DNA of 64,000 nucleotides from RYN-230 sp963717125 (GCA_963717125.1 CAVQVG010000018.1:62001-126000), one strand, 5' to 3'. Shown: positions 25,728 to 34,890, counted from the stretch's first letter. The notes: generated by a model not told the origin, from the sequence alone. Numbers and translations are program-made.

Positions 25728-26978
25728 ATGGTGCGGAGCCAGCCTGACCGCCGCCCGGCGCTGGCCCTGGCCGTGCTGGTCAGCGTGGCCGTCCTGGTGG
25801 CGGGCTGCGGCCAGCCGAGTGCACCGGCCGCCCGGACCGGGCAGCTGCTGGTAGGCCGGGCCGAACGGCTACCGTCCGCCGCGATGTCGCCCAGCCAGGT
25901 CACGGCGGCCGAGGACACGTTCGGCCTGGCGCTATTCCGCCGGGTGTGCTCCCCGGCGCCGGAGGCGAATCTGCTGCTGTCACCGGAATCGGCCGCCGAG
26001 GCGCTCGGCATGCTCTATGCCGGGGCCAAGGGGCCGACGGCGGCGGCCCTCGGGCGGCTGCTGCACCTGCCGGCCTGGCAGCCCGGGCTGGTCACCGCGC
26101 TCCATCAGCGCACCGCTCTGCTGTCGGGGCTGCGCCAACTGGCCATCACCGACCATGTCTTTGCGCAATCCGGGGTGCGGCCCAGCCCGCGTGTGCTCGA
26201 TGATCTGCGCACGGCATACCGCGCTGGCCTGTGGACGGTCGACTTCGGCGCCGAACCCGCGACGACGAACCAGATCAACGCGGTCGTCGCCCACGACACC
26301 CACGGGCTGGTGCCGACCCTCTTCCCGGCGCCACTGCCCGCGTCCACCCGGACGGTGCTGTCCAACACGGTCTACCTGAAGGCGCGCTGGGCGCAGCCGT
26401 TCCGGACGACGAGCACGGCACCGTTCCACACCGCTAGTGGCAGCTCTGTCCAGGTGCCGCTGATGAGCAGCACCGACCCGGTGGCCAGTTACCGCCAGGC
26501 GGCTGGCTGGCAGTCCGCCACGCTGCCGTACCAGGGCGGCAGGCTGGCCGCGGTGGCCCTGCTGCCTCCCGCCCACGCGGCCGGCTGCGCGCTGCCCACG
26601 CTGGCCCAGTGGACGGCGCTGACCGCCGGGACCAGCGCCCGGTCCACCGGGGTCCGGCTGCCCCGGGTGCGGCTGAGCCAGACCTGGGACAACCTGCAGA
26701 CGCCGCTGGCCGCGATGGGCCTGCCGCTCAGCGGTGACTATTCCGGGCTTGGCCCGGCGGACAGCCAGATCTCCGAGATCGTTCAGCGCGACACCATGGA
26801 CGTCACCCCGGCCGGGACCACCGCGGCCGCGGCGACGGGAGTGGCCGTGGGCAGCGCCGAGCTGGTCGGCCCGGCGGCGACGCTGACCTTCAACCGGCCG
26901 TTCCTGCTGCTGCTGGAGGACACCGCCAGCCACGCGCCGCTGTTCCTGGCCCGGATCGCCGACCCGGCTCAGCCCTGA
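25728..26978 (+). CDS. Serpin lipoprotein
   Basis: 416 aa from ATG 25728 (TAGGAGG 5 nt upstream). Lipobox LVAGC with lipidated Cys27. Serpin signatures: FGLALFRRV, NLLLSPESAAEALGMLYAGA, NTVYLKARWAQPF, and the hinge VTPAGTTAAAATGVAV, whose GTxAAAATG pattern marks inhibitory serpins; the C-terminal FNRPFLLLLEDTASHAPLF is the post-RCL strand. It would act outside the membrane against a serine protease. The secreted protease encoded immediately upstream is the obvious candidate for self-protection. The P1 residue cannot be fixed by eye. Confidence 0.92.
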   Translation: MVRSQPDRRPALALAVLVSVAVLVAGCGQPSAPAARTGQLLVGRAERLPSAAMSPSQVTAAEDTFGLALFRRVCSPAPEANLLLSPESAAEALGMLYAGAKGPTAAALGRLLHLPAWQPGLVTALHQRTALLSGLRQLAITDHVFAQSGVRPSPRVLDDLRTAYRAGLWTVDFGAEPATTNQINAVVAHDTHGLVPTLFPAPLPASTRTVLSNTVYLKARWAQPFRTTSTAPFHTASGSSVQVPLMSSTDPVASYRQAAGWQSATLPYQGGRLAAVALLPPAHAAGCALPTLAQWTALTAGTSARSTGVRLPRVRLSQTWDNLQTPLAAMGLPLSGDYSGLGPADSQISEIVQRDTMDVTPAGTTAAAATGVAVGSAELVGPAATLTFNRPFLLLLEDTASHAPLFLARIADPAQP

Positions 26979-27002
26979 CCGGCCAGGCCCTACCATGGCA
27001 AT

Positions 27003-27605
27003 GTGGATCATGGTTTTCCGCCATCCGGCCCCGGCGCCGGCGACGAATCCGAGTCCGGGCTGTCGGCCTTCGAGAGCTTCTTCTTCCTGGCGGGCAGCGC
27101 CGAGGAGGCGGCCTACCTGGACACGCTGCGGGAACGGTTCGGCGATGAGATGGTGGACCGGATGCAGCGGGCCCGGGCGCGGCGCGAGCAGCCACGGCCG
27201 CTGACCGAAAGCGAACGCACCCGGCTGCGCGAGACCCTGGCGCCAGTGTTGCGGGACATCGAGACAACCGGCGCTATCCTCCCCGCCATCGCGGACGAAG
27301 CCTACGAAGACGCGGACGACGAATTCGTCACCGTCATGGCCTCGGGCGCCGACGGCACCGGCGTGGGCGTGTTCATCCCCACCGAGCAAACCGTCGCGGA
27401 ACGGGTGGCCAGGCTGGCGGAACAGATCCAGGAGTGGGAGATCGAGGAACTGGCCGCGGCCGCCCGGCCGGCGACCTGGCCCGAGTGTCCCGACCATCCG
27501 AACTCACATCCCCTGGAGCCAACCACGGCTGATGGGACCCGGGCGGTCTGGCGCTGCCCCCGGTCCGGGCGCGTGATCAGCCAGGTGGGGGCGTTGGGCA
27601 AATAA
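27003..27605 (+). CDS. Hypothetical acidic protein
   Basis: 200 aa, GTG start. Highly charged helical first part (ESFFFLAGSAEEAAYLDTLR; ERFGDEMVDRMQRARARRE), Asp/Glu-rich middle (YEDADDEFVTVMAS) and a C-terminal WPECPDHPNSHPLEPTTADG followed by VWRCPRSGRVISQVG, which resembles a degenerate zinc-ribbon (CPDHP ... WRCP). No signal peptide or membrane segment. The family was not recognised. It starts 24 bp after the serpin stop and is convergent with the sedolisin. Confidence 0.65.
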   Translation: MDHGFPPSGPGAGDESESGLSAFESFFFLAGSAEEAAYLDTLRERFGDEMVDRMQRARARREQPRPLTESERTRLRETLAPVLRDIETTGAILPAIADEAYEDADDEFVTVMASGADGTGVGVFIPTEQTVAERVARLAEQIQEWEIEELAAAARPATWPECPDHPNSHPLEPTTADGTRAVWRCPRSGRVISQVGALGK

Positions 27606-27651
27606 TTGGCGCCCCCGGCCAGTACAGCTCCGGGGGCGCGGGGCACCGTGG

Positions 27652-28980
27652 TCAGGCGCCTGAGCGGGCTGTATGCGCCAGCAGCGGGACGAGGTACTGG
27701 GCGTCAGGGCTGCCCCAGCCGGTGACCGGGTCCCAGCCGGGTCCGGCCTGGTAGCCGGTGAAGACCCCGGTGGGCCACAGCACCGAGTTGTCGCCGGTGA
27801 CCACGTCGTGGAAGGCGCGGTGGTAGGCGGGGCTGCGGGCGATGGCGTAGATGGCGGGGTTGACGAAGCCGAGGTGCTGGCGGGCGTCCTGGTCGGCCAG
27901 GGCGATCACGGCCGCCCACAGCGGCGCGGCGGCGCTGGTGCCCTGGGCTGGGTACAGGACGCCGCCGGTAAACGTCAGCGCCATGGCGGTGGAGGCGTCG
28001 GCGTCGGCGGCGACATCGGGGACGCCCCGCATCGGGCCGATGCGTGGGACGCCGCCCTGGTAGGCCGGCCGGGGGAACAGGCGGCTGTAGCCGCCGCCGG
28101 AGGCTTCGGTGCCGGCGTTCCAGGCCATCTCGCCGTGGTAGGTGCCGGTCGCCCAGGTCGCGTCCAGGGTGGTGCCGCCGGCCGCCAGCACCAGCGGATC
28201 GGAGGCGGGCAGGCTGACCTGCCGGGGCGGGCCCTGGTCGCTGATCGCGCCGGTGTCGCCGGAGGAGGCGACGACCGTGACGTGCTGCTCGCGGGCTTGC
28301 TCCAGCGCCGCGTTCAACTGGGCCACCTCGGCGGGGGTGAGAGAGTGCTCGCCGCCGCTGCCGCTGATCGAGATCACCGCGGCGTGCATGGCGACGCCGG
28401 CCTGGATCACCTTGGTCGTCGCGGCGGCGATGTCCGCGATGCTGGCGGCGGCGTCGTGGGGCATCAGGACGACGTCGAGGACGGCGCCTGGCGCGATCGC
28501 GTGCACCATCTCGGCGTCCTCGACTTCCTCGCTGCCCGCCAGGTAAGGCGTCTTGGACCGGGCGATGGTGTTCACGACGTTCAGCGTGGCCGGAGGCAGG
28601 CCGAACTTGCTGTCGAACGCGGCCAGGTCCTGGCTGATGTGGGTGTAGCTGAGGCCCGAGTGGGACGCGGTTTCGGCCAGTTCGGGCATGACCACGGCCT
28701 CGCCGCGTCCGTCGATTCCCCGGCGCAGCAGCGGCGCGACCCCGTAGGCCACCTCATACGCCTGCGGGGTGTAGCACTGAATAAAGTAGTCCGGCGCCCC
28801 GCAGTTCAGCGGCCGTTGCGGCACGGCCGACGCCGGTCCGGCGGCGGCTGCGGCGGCCGGGTACGCGGCGGCCAGGCAGGCCGCCAGGGTCGTGGCGGCG
28901 AGCCACGGCCGCCGGCGCGACCGCCGGCCTGGCGGGCGCACGGCGTGCGGTCGCTGCCGTGAGATCTGGTTCAGGTGCAT
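27652..28980 (-). CDS. Secreted S53 (sedolisin) peptidase without prodomain
   Basis: 442 aa; ATG preceded by GAGGAG. Arg-rich then hydrophobic signal peptide (to about residue 50). Sedolisin catalytic Glu/Asp in GSEEVEDAEMVHAIAPGAVL (E151, D155), oxyanion Asp in VVASSGDTGAISDQG, and the nucleophile in YPAQGTSAAAPLWAAVIALA; calcium-site-like FHDVVTGDNSV near the end. The usual ~180-residue propeptide is absent: the catalytic domain starts right after the signal (CYTPQAYEVAYGV). Expected to be an extracellular protease, perhaps at acidic pH. Confidence 0.9.
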   Translation of the reverse strand: MHLNQISRQRPHAVRPPGRRSRRRPWLAATTLAACLAAAYPAAAAAAGPASAVPQRPLNCGAPDYFIQCYTPQAYEVAYGVAPLLRRGIDGRGEAVVMPELAETASHSGLSYTHISQDLAAFDSKFGLPPATLNVVNTIARSKTPYLAGSEEVEDAEMVHAIAPGAVLDVVLMPHDAAASIADIAAATTKVIQAGVAMHAAVISISGSGGEHSLTPAEVAQLNAALEQAREQHVTVVASSGDTGAISDQGPPRQVSLPASDPLVLAAGGTTLDATWATGTYHGEMAWNAGTEASGGGYSRLFPRPAYQGGVPRIGPMRGVPDVAADADASTAMALTFTGGVLYPAQGTSAAAPLWAAVIALADQDARQHLGFVNPAIYAIARSPAYHRAFHDVVTGDNSVLWPTGVFTGYQAGPGWDPVTGWGSPDAQYLVPLLAHTARSGA

Positions 28981-29048
28981 CGTGTCTCCTCATGAGCGTC
29001 AGCGGGTCCGCGATCCGGCAGGCCCGGGGTGTGGGGGGCGGCGCTGTG

Positions 29049-30182
29049 TCAGGCGTCGCGGGTGCTCATCCGCCATGCTCCGATCGCCGACCAGCCGGCG
29101 ATCCAGCCGGTGATCACCGAGATCATCGCCCAGGTCGGCATCGGCGGAATGCCGAGAGCTCCCTGCCCGCCGAACAGCAACTGGCCGGGGCCGCCGGACG
29201 AGTTGGCTGACGCCAGCCCGGCCGGCCGCAACTGGTCCATCGCGACGCCGATGAGGAGCCGCTGGCCGTCGATGAAGTAGGGGATCTGCGTGCGGGCCAG
29301 GAGCGGGGTCACGATGATCTCCAGCGCGATCAGCACGATGGTCGTGGTCGTCCGCTGCCCGGTGAGCGACCCGAGGCCGAGCCCGACCAGGAACCCGATC
29401 CCGACCTCGAGCTCGAGCCACAGCCCGATCTTGGCCATCTCGTTGGCCGCCGGGTCCGAGCCGCTGACCTCAGCGTCGATGTAGTCGGCGTAGATGCCGG
29501 CCATATCCCGGTCGATGACCGAGCGGATCTGCGCTGGGGTAGCGGTGACGGCGGCAGGGCCCAGGTTCAGGGGCAGCCCGCTGGTGGCGGCCTGCTGCGG
29601 GCGCCGCAGGAGCCAGGTCTGCAGTCCGGCCTGGTCGAGATGCTCCGGGAGGGTGAGGCCGTTCATGCTGACCGAGGTGGGTGGCGGAGGGCTTTCGTAG
29701 GTCGTGACCAGGCAGTTCATCGCGAAGGCGAGGGCCACGAGCGGGACAGTGACCGCCAGGCCGGCCGGGATGCGGGCCAGGTAGAGGGCGAGCCGGGACC
29801 GGCCGGTGATGACGAGGTGGCGGAACATGCCGTCGGATAGGTCGGTGGTCCCGGCCGCCGCGCCGAGAGCCGTGGCGGCGATGAACCCGAACTCGGCCAT
29901 CAGGTTGCTCAGCTCGGAGAAAAAGCCCGGGTCGCCGGCCAGGCCGTAGCTGTGCGGGTCGACCGCGTGGAACAGCAGCCGCAGACCGTAGATGAGGACC
30001 ACCGGCGCGACGATCAGTACCGCGACGGTGACGATGAGGCCGCGGCGCTTGCGGATCTCCAGGTTTTTCGTGGTGATGAGATCCCAGGTGGGCACCCAGG
30101 CGCCGATGGCCGGTGCCCCGCGCCGGCCGGGCCCGGGCGCTTCGGATCCTCCCTCGGACAGCGAGGGTTCGGTGGCGGTCAC
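29049..30182 (-). CDS. ABC-2-type transporter permease
   Basis: 377 aa, six predicted helices; the first is in GLIVTVAVLIVAPVVLIYGL after a charged cytoplasmic N-terminus, then ITGRSRLALYLARIPAGLAV, VGIGFLVGLGLGSLTGQRT and MISVITGWIAGWSAIGAWRM. A large extracytoplasmic loop lies between helices 1 and 2 as well as 4-5. Its start overlaps the stop of the ATPase gene by 4 bp (ATGA). With that ATPase it forms an exporter, probably for peptide or antibiotic, downstream of and likely controlled by the adjacent two-component pair. Confidence 0.87.
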   Translation of the reverse strand: MTATEPSLSEGGSEAPGPGRRGAPAIGAWVPTWDLITTKNLEIRKRRGLIVTVAVLIVAPVVLIYGLRLLFHAVDPHSYGLAGDPGFFSELSNLMAEFGFIAATALGAAAGTTDLSDGMFRHLVITGRSRLALYLARIPAGLAVTVPLVALAFAMNCLVTTYESPPPPTSVSMNGLTLPEHLDQAGLQTWLLRRPQQAATSGLPLNLGPAAVTATPAQIRSVIDRDMAGIYADYIDAEVSGSDPAANEMAKIGLWLELEVGIGFLVGLGLGSLTGQRTTTTIVLIALEIIVTPLLARTQIPYFIDGQRLLIGVAMDQLRPAGLASANSSGGPGQLLFGGQGALGIPPMPTWAMISVITGWIAGWSAIGAWRMSTRDA

Positions 30183-31423
30183 GATGGTTCCCCCAGCCGG
30201 CTCGTCACGGACAAGAACCAGTCCTCCAGCGACGTCTGTATCTCCCGGAGGCCGTATACCGAGATGCCCGCGCCGACCAGCCGCCGGTTGATGTCGGCGA
30301 CGAGCTCGCGCGAGGCTCCCGCGGGCAAGGTGACGGTCAGCCCGGCGTCGGCCAGCGCCGTGCCCGCGGCGATGCCGGTCTGGTCGATGAGCCGCGCCGC
30401 CCGGGCGGGTTCGGCGCAGTCAACCTGTACGACAATGGCGCCCGCGCCACGGATCAGCTCGTCGATCGGGCCCTGACGGATCACCCGGCCGTGGTCCACG
30501 ATCGCCACGGCGTCGCAGGTCCGCTCCACCTCATCCAGCAGGTGCGACGACAGCACCACGGTCCGCCCCTCGCCGGCCAGGCTGGCGATCATCGTCCGCA
30601 TCTCGTGCATGCCCGCCGGGTCCAGGCCGTTCATCGGCTCGTCCAGGATCAGCAGCTCCGGGTCGCCGAGCAGGCAGGAGGCCACGCCGAGGCGCTGGCG
30701 CATACCCATCGAGTACGTGGCGACCTTGTCATCGGCGCGGTCGGCCAGGCCGACCCTGTCCAGCGACGGCGCGATCCGCGTGGCGGCGTCGCCGCCACGG
30801 GCGGCGGCCAGCAGGCGGAGGTTGTCCCGGCCGGTCAGGTGCGGGTGGAACCGGGGCTCGTCGACGATCGCGCCGACCCTGGCCAGTGCCCGCTTCCGCT
30901 CGGCCGGGACGGGGAACCCGAGCAGCGACATGCTGCCGCCGTCGGCCCGGGTCAGGCCGAGCAGGGTACGCATCAGCGTGGTCTTGCCGGCGCCGTTCGG
31001 GCCGAGGTAGCCGAACGTGGACCCGCGCGGGACCTGCAGTTCCACGCCGTCGACCGCCACGTTGGTCCCGAACCGCTTGGTCAGGCCGCGGGTCTCCACC
31101 GCCCATCCCCCGGCCGGGCGCTCGAACGAGCCGGCGGCGTGCGGCCTGCGAGCTGGCGAGAGAGTCGTGGCGCCAGGCGGCTCGGACGGCGCGGGCGGTT
31201 CCGGCGGCGGTTCCCGCGGGATCCGCTGATCGTCGTGCGGTGCGGCGTGCCGGCCGCGGCGAAGGCGCGTCACGCCGAAGCCCAGCCCGCCGAGCACGAG
31301 GAGCGCGAGAAGGATCTCCCCGATGTTGTGAAAGCCCCCGCCCACCGGTGCGGCAACGGCGACTGCCCACCGGACCGGGCCGGGCGCGTGATGCGAGATG
31401 GCTTGCGTGTCGATCACGTTCAT
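30179..31423 (-). CDS. ABC transporter ATPase with N-terminal membrane segment
   Basis: 414 aa from ATG 31423. The ATPase domain starts near residue 110 (VETRGLTKRFGTNVAVDGVE): Walker A YLGPNGAGKTTLMR, signature TYSMGMRQRLG, Walker B LLILDEPMNGLDPAG, switch His in LSSHLLDEVE. Unusually, residues 20-55 contain a hydrophobic helix (NIGEILLALLVLGGLGFGV) followed by a Pro-rich linker; BcrA/DrrA-type ATPases normally lack this. It may tether the subunit to the membrane. Overlaps the permease gene. Confidence 0.9.
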   Translation of the reverse strand: MNVIDTQAISHHAPGPVRWAVAVAAPVGGGFHNIGEILLALLVLGGLGFGVTRLRRGRHAAPHDDQRIPREPPPEPPAPSEPPGATTLSPARRPHAAGSFERPAGGWAVETRGLTKRFGTNVAVDGVELQVPRGSTFGYLGPNGAGKTTLMRTLLGLTRADGGSMSLLGFPVPAERKRALARVGAIVDEPRFHPHLTGRDNLRLLAAARGGDAATRIAPSLDRVGLADRADDKVATYSMGMRQRLGVASCLLGDPELLILDEPMNGLDPAGMHEMRTMIASLAGEGRTVVLSSHLLDEVERTCDAVAIVDHGRVIRQGPIDELIRGAGAIVVQVDCAEPARAARLIDQTGIAAGTALADAGLTVTLPAGASRELVADINRRLVGAGISVYGLREIQTSLEDWFLSVTSRLGEPS

Positions 31424-31510
31424 GGCACACAATCGTGAACGGCTGACGCCGGCCCGTCATCGTGCGCGAGCATCACCATCCGCGTCATCCCGCAGACCGA
31501 CGGGATCGGC

Positions 31511-32161
31511 TCAGCGGGTGACGATTCCCGATTCATAGGCGAGGATGGCGAGCTGGGTCCGGTCGCGGGCGCCCAGCTTGGTCAGGAGCCGGCTCACGTG
31601 CGTCTTGGCCGTGGGCAGCGTCACGTGCAATGTTGCGGCCAGTTCGGCGTTGGACAGGCCGCGGGCGACCAGCTCCAGCACCTCCCGTTCGCGGTCGGTG
31701 AGCTCGGCCAGGCCCCAGGGGGTTTTGGCCGTTGCCCGGGTGTGGTCGGTGAAGTGCGCGATGAGCCGCCGCGTCACGCTCGGCGCGAGCAGCGCCTCGC
31801 CGTCGGCGACCGTGCGGATGCCGCTCAGCAGTTCCTCGGGCGGGCGGCTCTTGAGCGCGAAGCCGCTCGCCCCGGCCCGCAGCGCCTCGAAGACATACTC
31901 ATCCAGGTCGAACGTGGTGAGGATCAGCACCCGGGGCCCGGACCGGTCGCGGGTGATCCGCCTAGTTGCCTCGATCCCGTCCAGCACCGGCATCCGGACA
32001 TCCATCACGACGACGTCAGGTGCCAGGCTCGCCGCGAGCTCGGCCGCCTGCTGGCCGTCGGCCGCCGCACCGACGACCTCCAGGTCGTCCTGCGCCTCGA
32101 TCAGCGAGCAGAACGCGGAGCGCAGCAGCGCCTCGTCATCGACGACGAGCACCTTGATCAA
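31511..32161 (-). CDS. NarL/LuxR-family response regulator
   Basis: 216 aa. Start TTG at 32161 (LIKVLVVDDEALLRSAFCSL), overlapping the TGA of the kinase gene as TTGA. Acidic pair D8/D9, phosphoacceptor D54 (VVVMDVRMPVLDG), switch Lys in GFALKSRPPEELL. C-terminal LuxR HTH: LTDREREVLELVARGLSNAE and LPTAKTHVSRLLTKLG. It should be activated by the kinase at 32158-33351 and regulate the ABC exporter located just downstream (87 bp gap). Confidence 0.93.
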   Translation of the reverse strand: MIKVLVVDDEALLRSAFCSLIEAQDDLEVVGAAADGQQAAELAASLAPDVVVMDVRMPVLDGIEATRRITRDRSGPRVLILTTFDLDEYVFEALRAGASGFALKSRPPEELLSGIRTVADGEALLAPSVTRRLIAHFTDHTRATAKTPWGLAELTDREREVLELVARGLSNAELAATLHVTLPTAKTHVSRLLTKLGARDRTQLAILAYESGIVTR

Positions 32162-33351
32162 CCCGCCGCTCCCCCGATCGGAACCTCGGCGGTCACCCGG
32201 AAGCCACCGCCGGCGGCCGGACCGGCCACCAGCCACCCGCCGAACGCGCCGATCCGCTCCCGCATCCCGGTGATCCCATGGCCCGTGCCCAGCCCGGCCG
32301 GCGGCGCCCCGCCGCCCGGCCCGCCGTCGTCGCGGACGTCGAGGCGGACCTTCCCGGCCGAGACGGTAACCTCAGCCGCCGCCCGGGCACCAGGCGCGTG
32401 CTTCACGACATTGGTCAGCGCCTCCTGCGCGACGCGGTAGATCGACAGCTCCAGTGACGGGGAGAGCCGGCGATCGGTCCCCTCCATCCTCAGGTCCACG
32501 GGTACGCCAGCTGCCCGCACCGTGTCGGCCAGGTCCTTGACGTCGATGAGCCTGGGCACCGGCGCCAGCGGCGCGGTCCCGGCCTCCTCGTCGCGCAGCA
32601 GCCCGAGCACGACACGCAGCTCATCCTGGGCCGTCCGGCTGATCGTCTCGATCGATTCCAGCGCGGCGCTCGCCTCCGCCGGGCGCTTGCCCGCCAGGCA
32701 CCTGCCGACCCCGGCCTGGACCGTGATCACCGCGAGGGCGTGCGCGACGACGTCATGCATCTCGCGGGCGATACGCACCCGCTCCTCCCGGACCTCGGCG
32801 GCCCGTTCCCGCCCGGCCTGCGCTACCAGGCCTGCCTGGTAGCGCCGCCGCGCCGCGACGCTGTCCGCGATAAACCACGCTCCAGCCAGCGGCACGAAAA
32901 TCTCGGTGGCCTCGGCCGCCACCTGTGCGGTCCCGGCCGCGAACGCCGAGTACACCACCGCCACGCCGAGCGCCGCCGCAACTGCCACGGCGAGCGCGAT
33001 CGACCTGGGCCTGGGCAGTCCCAGGGCCGGGAAATACAAGGCCAGCCCCAGCAGGACGCCGAACAGCAACGAGGCGACGCCCCAGGCCGTGACCATCCCG
33101 GCCGCGATAGTCACCACCCCGAGCATCGGCAGCGGCCAGCGCCGCAGGACAACGACCGGAACGCAGGCCAGCAGCGGGATGCGCAGCCGCCCCCCTTCTG
33201 CACCCCCCGGCCCGGTCACTATCGTGAGCATGACGGCCCCGGCGGCGGCGGCGAGCACGACGGTGGCCAGCCATTGGCTCTCCGCGACCCCAGCGGGAAA
33301 CCAGCGCCTGGCTGGCACCCCAGCGCCTTCGGCTGGACGATCGGTAGTCAC
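32158..33351 (-). CDS. DesK-type sensor histidine kinase
   Basis: 397 aa from GTG 33351 (VTTDRPAEGAGVPARRWFP); the frame is open further upstream without good start context. Five to six membrane helices between residues 28 and 165. HisKA_3 motif VRIAREMHDVVAHALAVITV puts the phosphohistidine at H199. HATPase_c: RVAQEALTNVVKHAPGARA, RDDGGPGGGAPPAGLGTGHG and GITGMRERIGAFGG. Translationally coupled to its response regulator. Signal unknown. Confidence 0.92.
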   Translation of the reverse strand: MTTDRPAEGAGVPARRWFPAGVAESQWLATVVLAAAAGAVMLTIVTGPGGAEGGRLRIPLLACVPVVVLRRWPLPMLGVVTIAAGMVTAWGVASLLFGVLLGLALYFPALGLPRPRSIALAVAVAAALGVAVVYSAFAAGTAQVAAEATEIFVPLAGAWFIADSVAARRRYQAGLVAQAGRERAAEVREERVRIAREMHDVVAHALAVITVQAGVGRCLAGKRPAEASAALESIETISRTAQDELRVVLGLLRDEEAGTAPLAPVPRLIDVKDLADTVRAAGVPVDLRMEGTDRRLSPSLELSIYRVAQEALTNVVKHAPGARAAAEVTVSAGKVRLDVRDDGGPGGGAPPAGLGTGHGITGMRERIGAFGGWLVAGPAAGGGFRVTAEVPIGGAAG

Positions 33352-33446
33352 GCAACGACGGTAACCAGCGCACCCGTCCAACGCATCGTTCTCGAGTATG
33401 ACGATATGGCACCTCACGTTTGGCCGGCCGGCCGCGTCTACCGGGC

Positions 33447-33974
33447 ATGACCACACAACCAGCTGAGCAGATCAGGACGGGAGCTCCGGCCGGCCGGCGG
33501 CTCCGCTTCGAGCCGATCCGGGCGGCCACGCTGGACGGGATCCGGGCGGCCGGGGTGGACGAGGCGGGCCACCGGCTGACCGTGCAGACCGACACCGAGG
33601 GCGGCAGCCCGCTGCGCTGCTGCCTGCGCGAAACGGCCCCCGGCGAGCGGGTGCTGCTGATCGCGTACACGCCACCCGGCGGCCGGGGCGCCTACGCCGA
33701 GCGCGGCCCGGTGTTCATTCACGCCGAGCCGTGCGACGGCTACCGCACTCCGGACCGGTACCCGCCCGCGCTGAGTCACCGCCAGCAGGTCGTGCGCGCG
33801 TACGACCGGGCCGGCCGGATCGCCGACGGCGTCCTGGTCAACGACGGGGAGCACGCCATGACGGCGATCCGCGAGCTGCTGGCCCGGCCGGAGGTCACGC
33901 TGGTACAGCTGCGCAACGTGGGGTACGGCTGCTACAACTTCGCGGTTTTGACTTGCGCCTCCGGGGGGCTTTGA
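33447..33974 (+). CDS. DUF1203 protein
   Basis: 175 aa from ATG 33447 (MTTQPAEQIRTGAPAGRRLR). Family features: RCCLRETAPGERVLLIAYTP, GPVFIHAEPCDGY, YPPALSHRQQVVRAYDRAGR and the C-terminal VQLRNVGYGCYNFAVL. DUF1203 proteins are small, cytoplasmic and uncharacterised; conserved Cys and His residues (CCLRE, FIHAEPC, GYGCYNF) could bind metal. Divergent from the kinase. Confidence 0.85.
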   Translation: MTTQPAEQIRTGAPAGRRLRFEPIRAATLDGIRAAGVDEAGHRLTVQTDTEGGSPLRCCLRETAPGERVLLIAYTPPGGRGAYAERGPVFIHAEPCDGYRTPDRYPPALSHRQQVVRAYDRAGRIADGVLVNDGEHAMTAIRELLARPEVTLVQLRNVGYGCYNFAVLTCASGGL

Positions 33975-33989
33975 CCCGCCTTTGGCGCG

Positions 33990-34466
33990 TCAGGCGTCCA
34001 GGCGGAGGATGGTCTCCTCGATCTCCTGATTCCGCGCGGTGGCGAACGAGATCTCGGTGCCGATGTCATGGAAGCCGGACTTGTGCAGCACCCGCAGCGA
34101 GCCAGCGTTGTCGCTGGCCGCGCGGGCGTACAGCGGCCGGGTCGGCACCAGGTCGAGCAGCAGCGCCACCGCCCGGGTGGCGATGCCCTGGCCCCAGGCG
34201 GCGCGGTCGATCCAGTAGGTGATCTCGGTCTGTCCGTCAACGGTAAAGCTGCCGATGCTGCCCACGAGCTGGCCATCGCAGGCAACCGCGTGCAGCGTGA
34301 TGTCGGGCGACGTTCTCAGCCGGGCCAGGTGCGCGTCGAACGCGCTCCGGTTACTGGGATCCTCGGCGGTGAATGCCGCCATCCGGACCGCCTCCGGGTC
34401 ACGCATCTGCTCGAACAAGGCGTCCAGATCGCAATCCTGCACCGGCCGCAGCGCGACATCGATCAC
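33990..34466 (-). CDS. GNAT-family acetyltransferase
   Basis: 158 aa. RimJ/RimL-like: LRPVQDCDLDALFEQMRDPE, DPSNRSAFDAHLARL, GSIGSFTVDGQTEITYWIDR, acetyl-CoA-binding WGQGIATRAVALLLDLVPTR and ARAASDNAGSLRVLHKSGFH. Similar proteins acetylate small molecules or N-termini. Convergent with the DUF1203 gene (16 bp apart). Confidence 0.87.
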   Translation of the reverse strand: MIDVALRPVQDCDLDALFEQMRDPEAVRMAAFTAEDPSNRSAFDAHLARLRTSPDITLHAVACDGQLVGSIGSFTVDGQTEITYWIDRAAWGQGIATRAVALLLDLVPTRPLYARAASDNAGSLRVLHKSGFHDIGTEISFATARNQEIEETILRLDA

Positions 34467-34581
34467 GTGCGTTTCTCCTCACGTCGGCCCGGGGTGAACC
34501 AGCAGCAGGTTACGCCGGGCGGGTGCGTCGCCGCTGAGCCCGGTGCGCGCGTCCGGCCGGGCCCGGCTATCCTCACCAGGC

Positions 34582-34729
34582 ATGGCGGAGGGGAGCCTGG
34601 TCATCTCCCATGCCGATGTGTCGCCAGCCCATGCGGCCGGGACGCAGGGCCTGGCGGCTGGACGCCGACACGGCCGTGACGACCACCGAGGTGATGCGGA
34701 TCCTCGGTGGGGTGGCGCGGAAGGCCTAG
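34582..34729 (+). pseudogene. PF04672 methyltransferase remnant (C-terminal pieces)
   Basis: SLVISHADVSPAHAAGTQGL, then in another frame AWRLDADTAVTTTEVMRILG and GVARKA with TAG at 34727. Both segments match the end of the methyltransferase copy at 42980-43521 (SYLVISHADVSPAHVVGTQ; DADTAVTTSEFMRILGGVAG). About 45 residues between them are deleted and the frame shifts. First sign of a methyltransferase-fragment cluster around the island. Confidence 0.68.
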
Positions 34730-34890
34730 TCCCGTCCGCGCAGCAGGGACAGCCGGAACGGGCGCAATTCCCCGCGGGCATACCCGCCGCGAATGACCGG
34801 GTCCTCCGCCCAGACCGCCTTCTCCGCGTCCGTCATCGTCGCCGCGAAGTCATCCCGCGGCGGGTGGATGAAGTAGATCCATTCCGGCAT
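34726..34890 (-). pseudogene. YCII-family protein with internal in-frame deletion
   Basis: 54 codons: MPEWIYFIHPPRDDFAATMT, DAEKAVWAE then directly DPVIRGGYARGELRPFRLSL. YCII proteins are about 95-100 aa; the central ~40 residues between the first helix and the DPVIxxGY motif are missing, yet the frame is kept. The stop codon overlaps the stop of the methyltransferase remnant on the other strand, and the ATG overlaps the ATG of the next methyltransferase piece (CATG). Confidence 0.6.
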
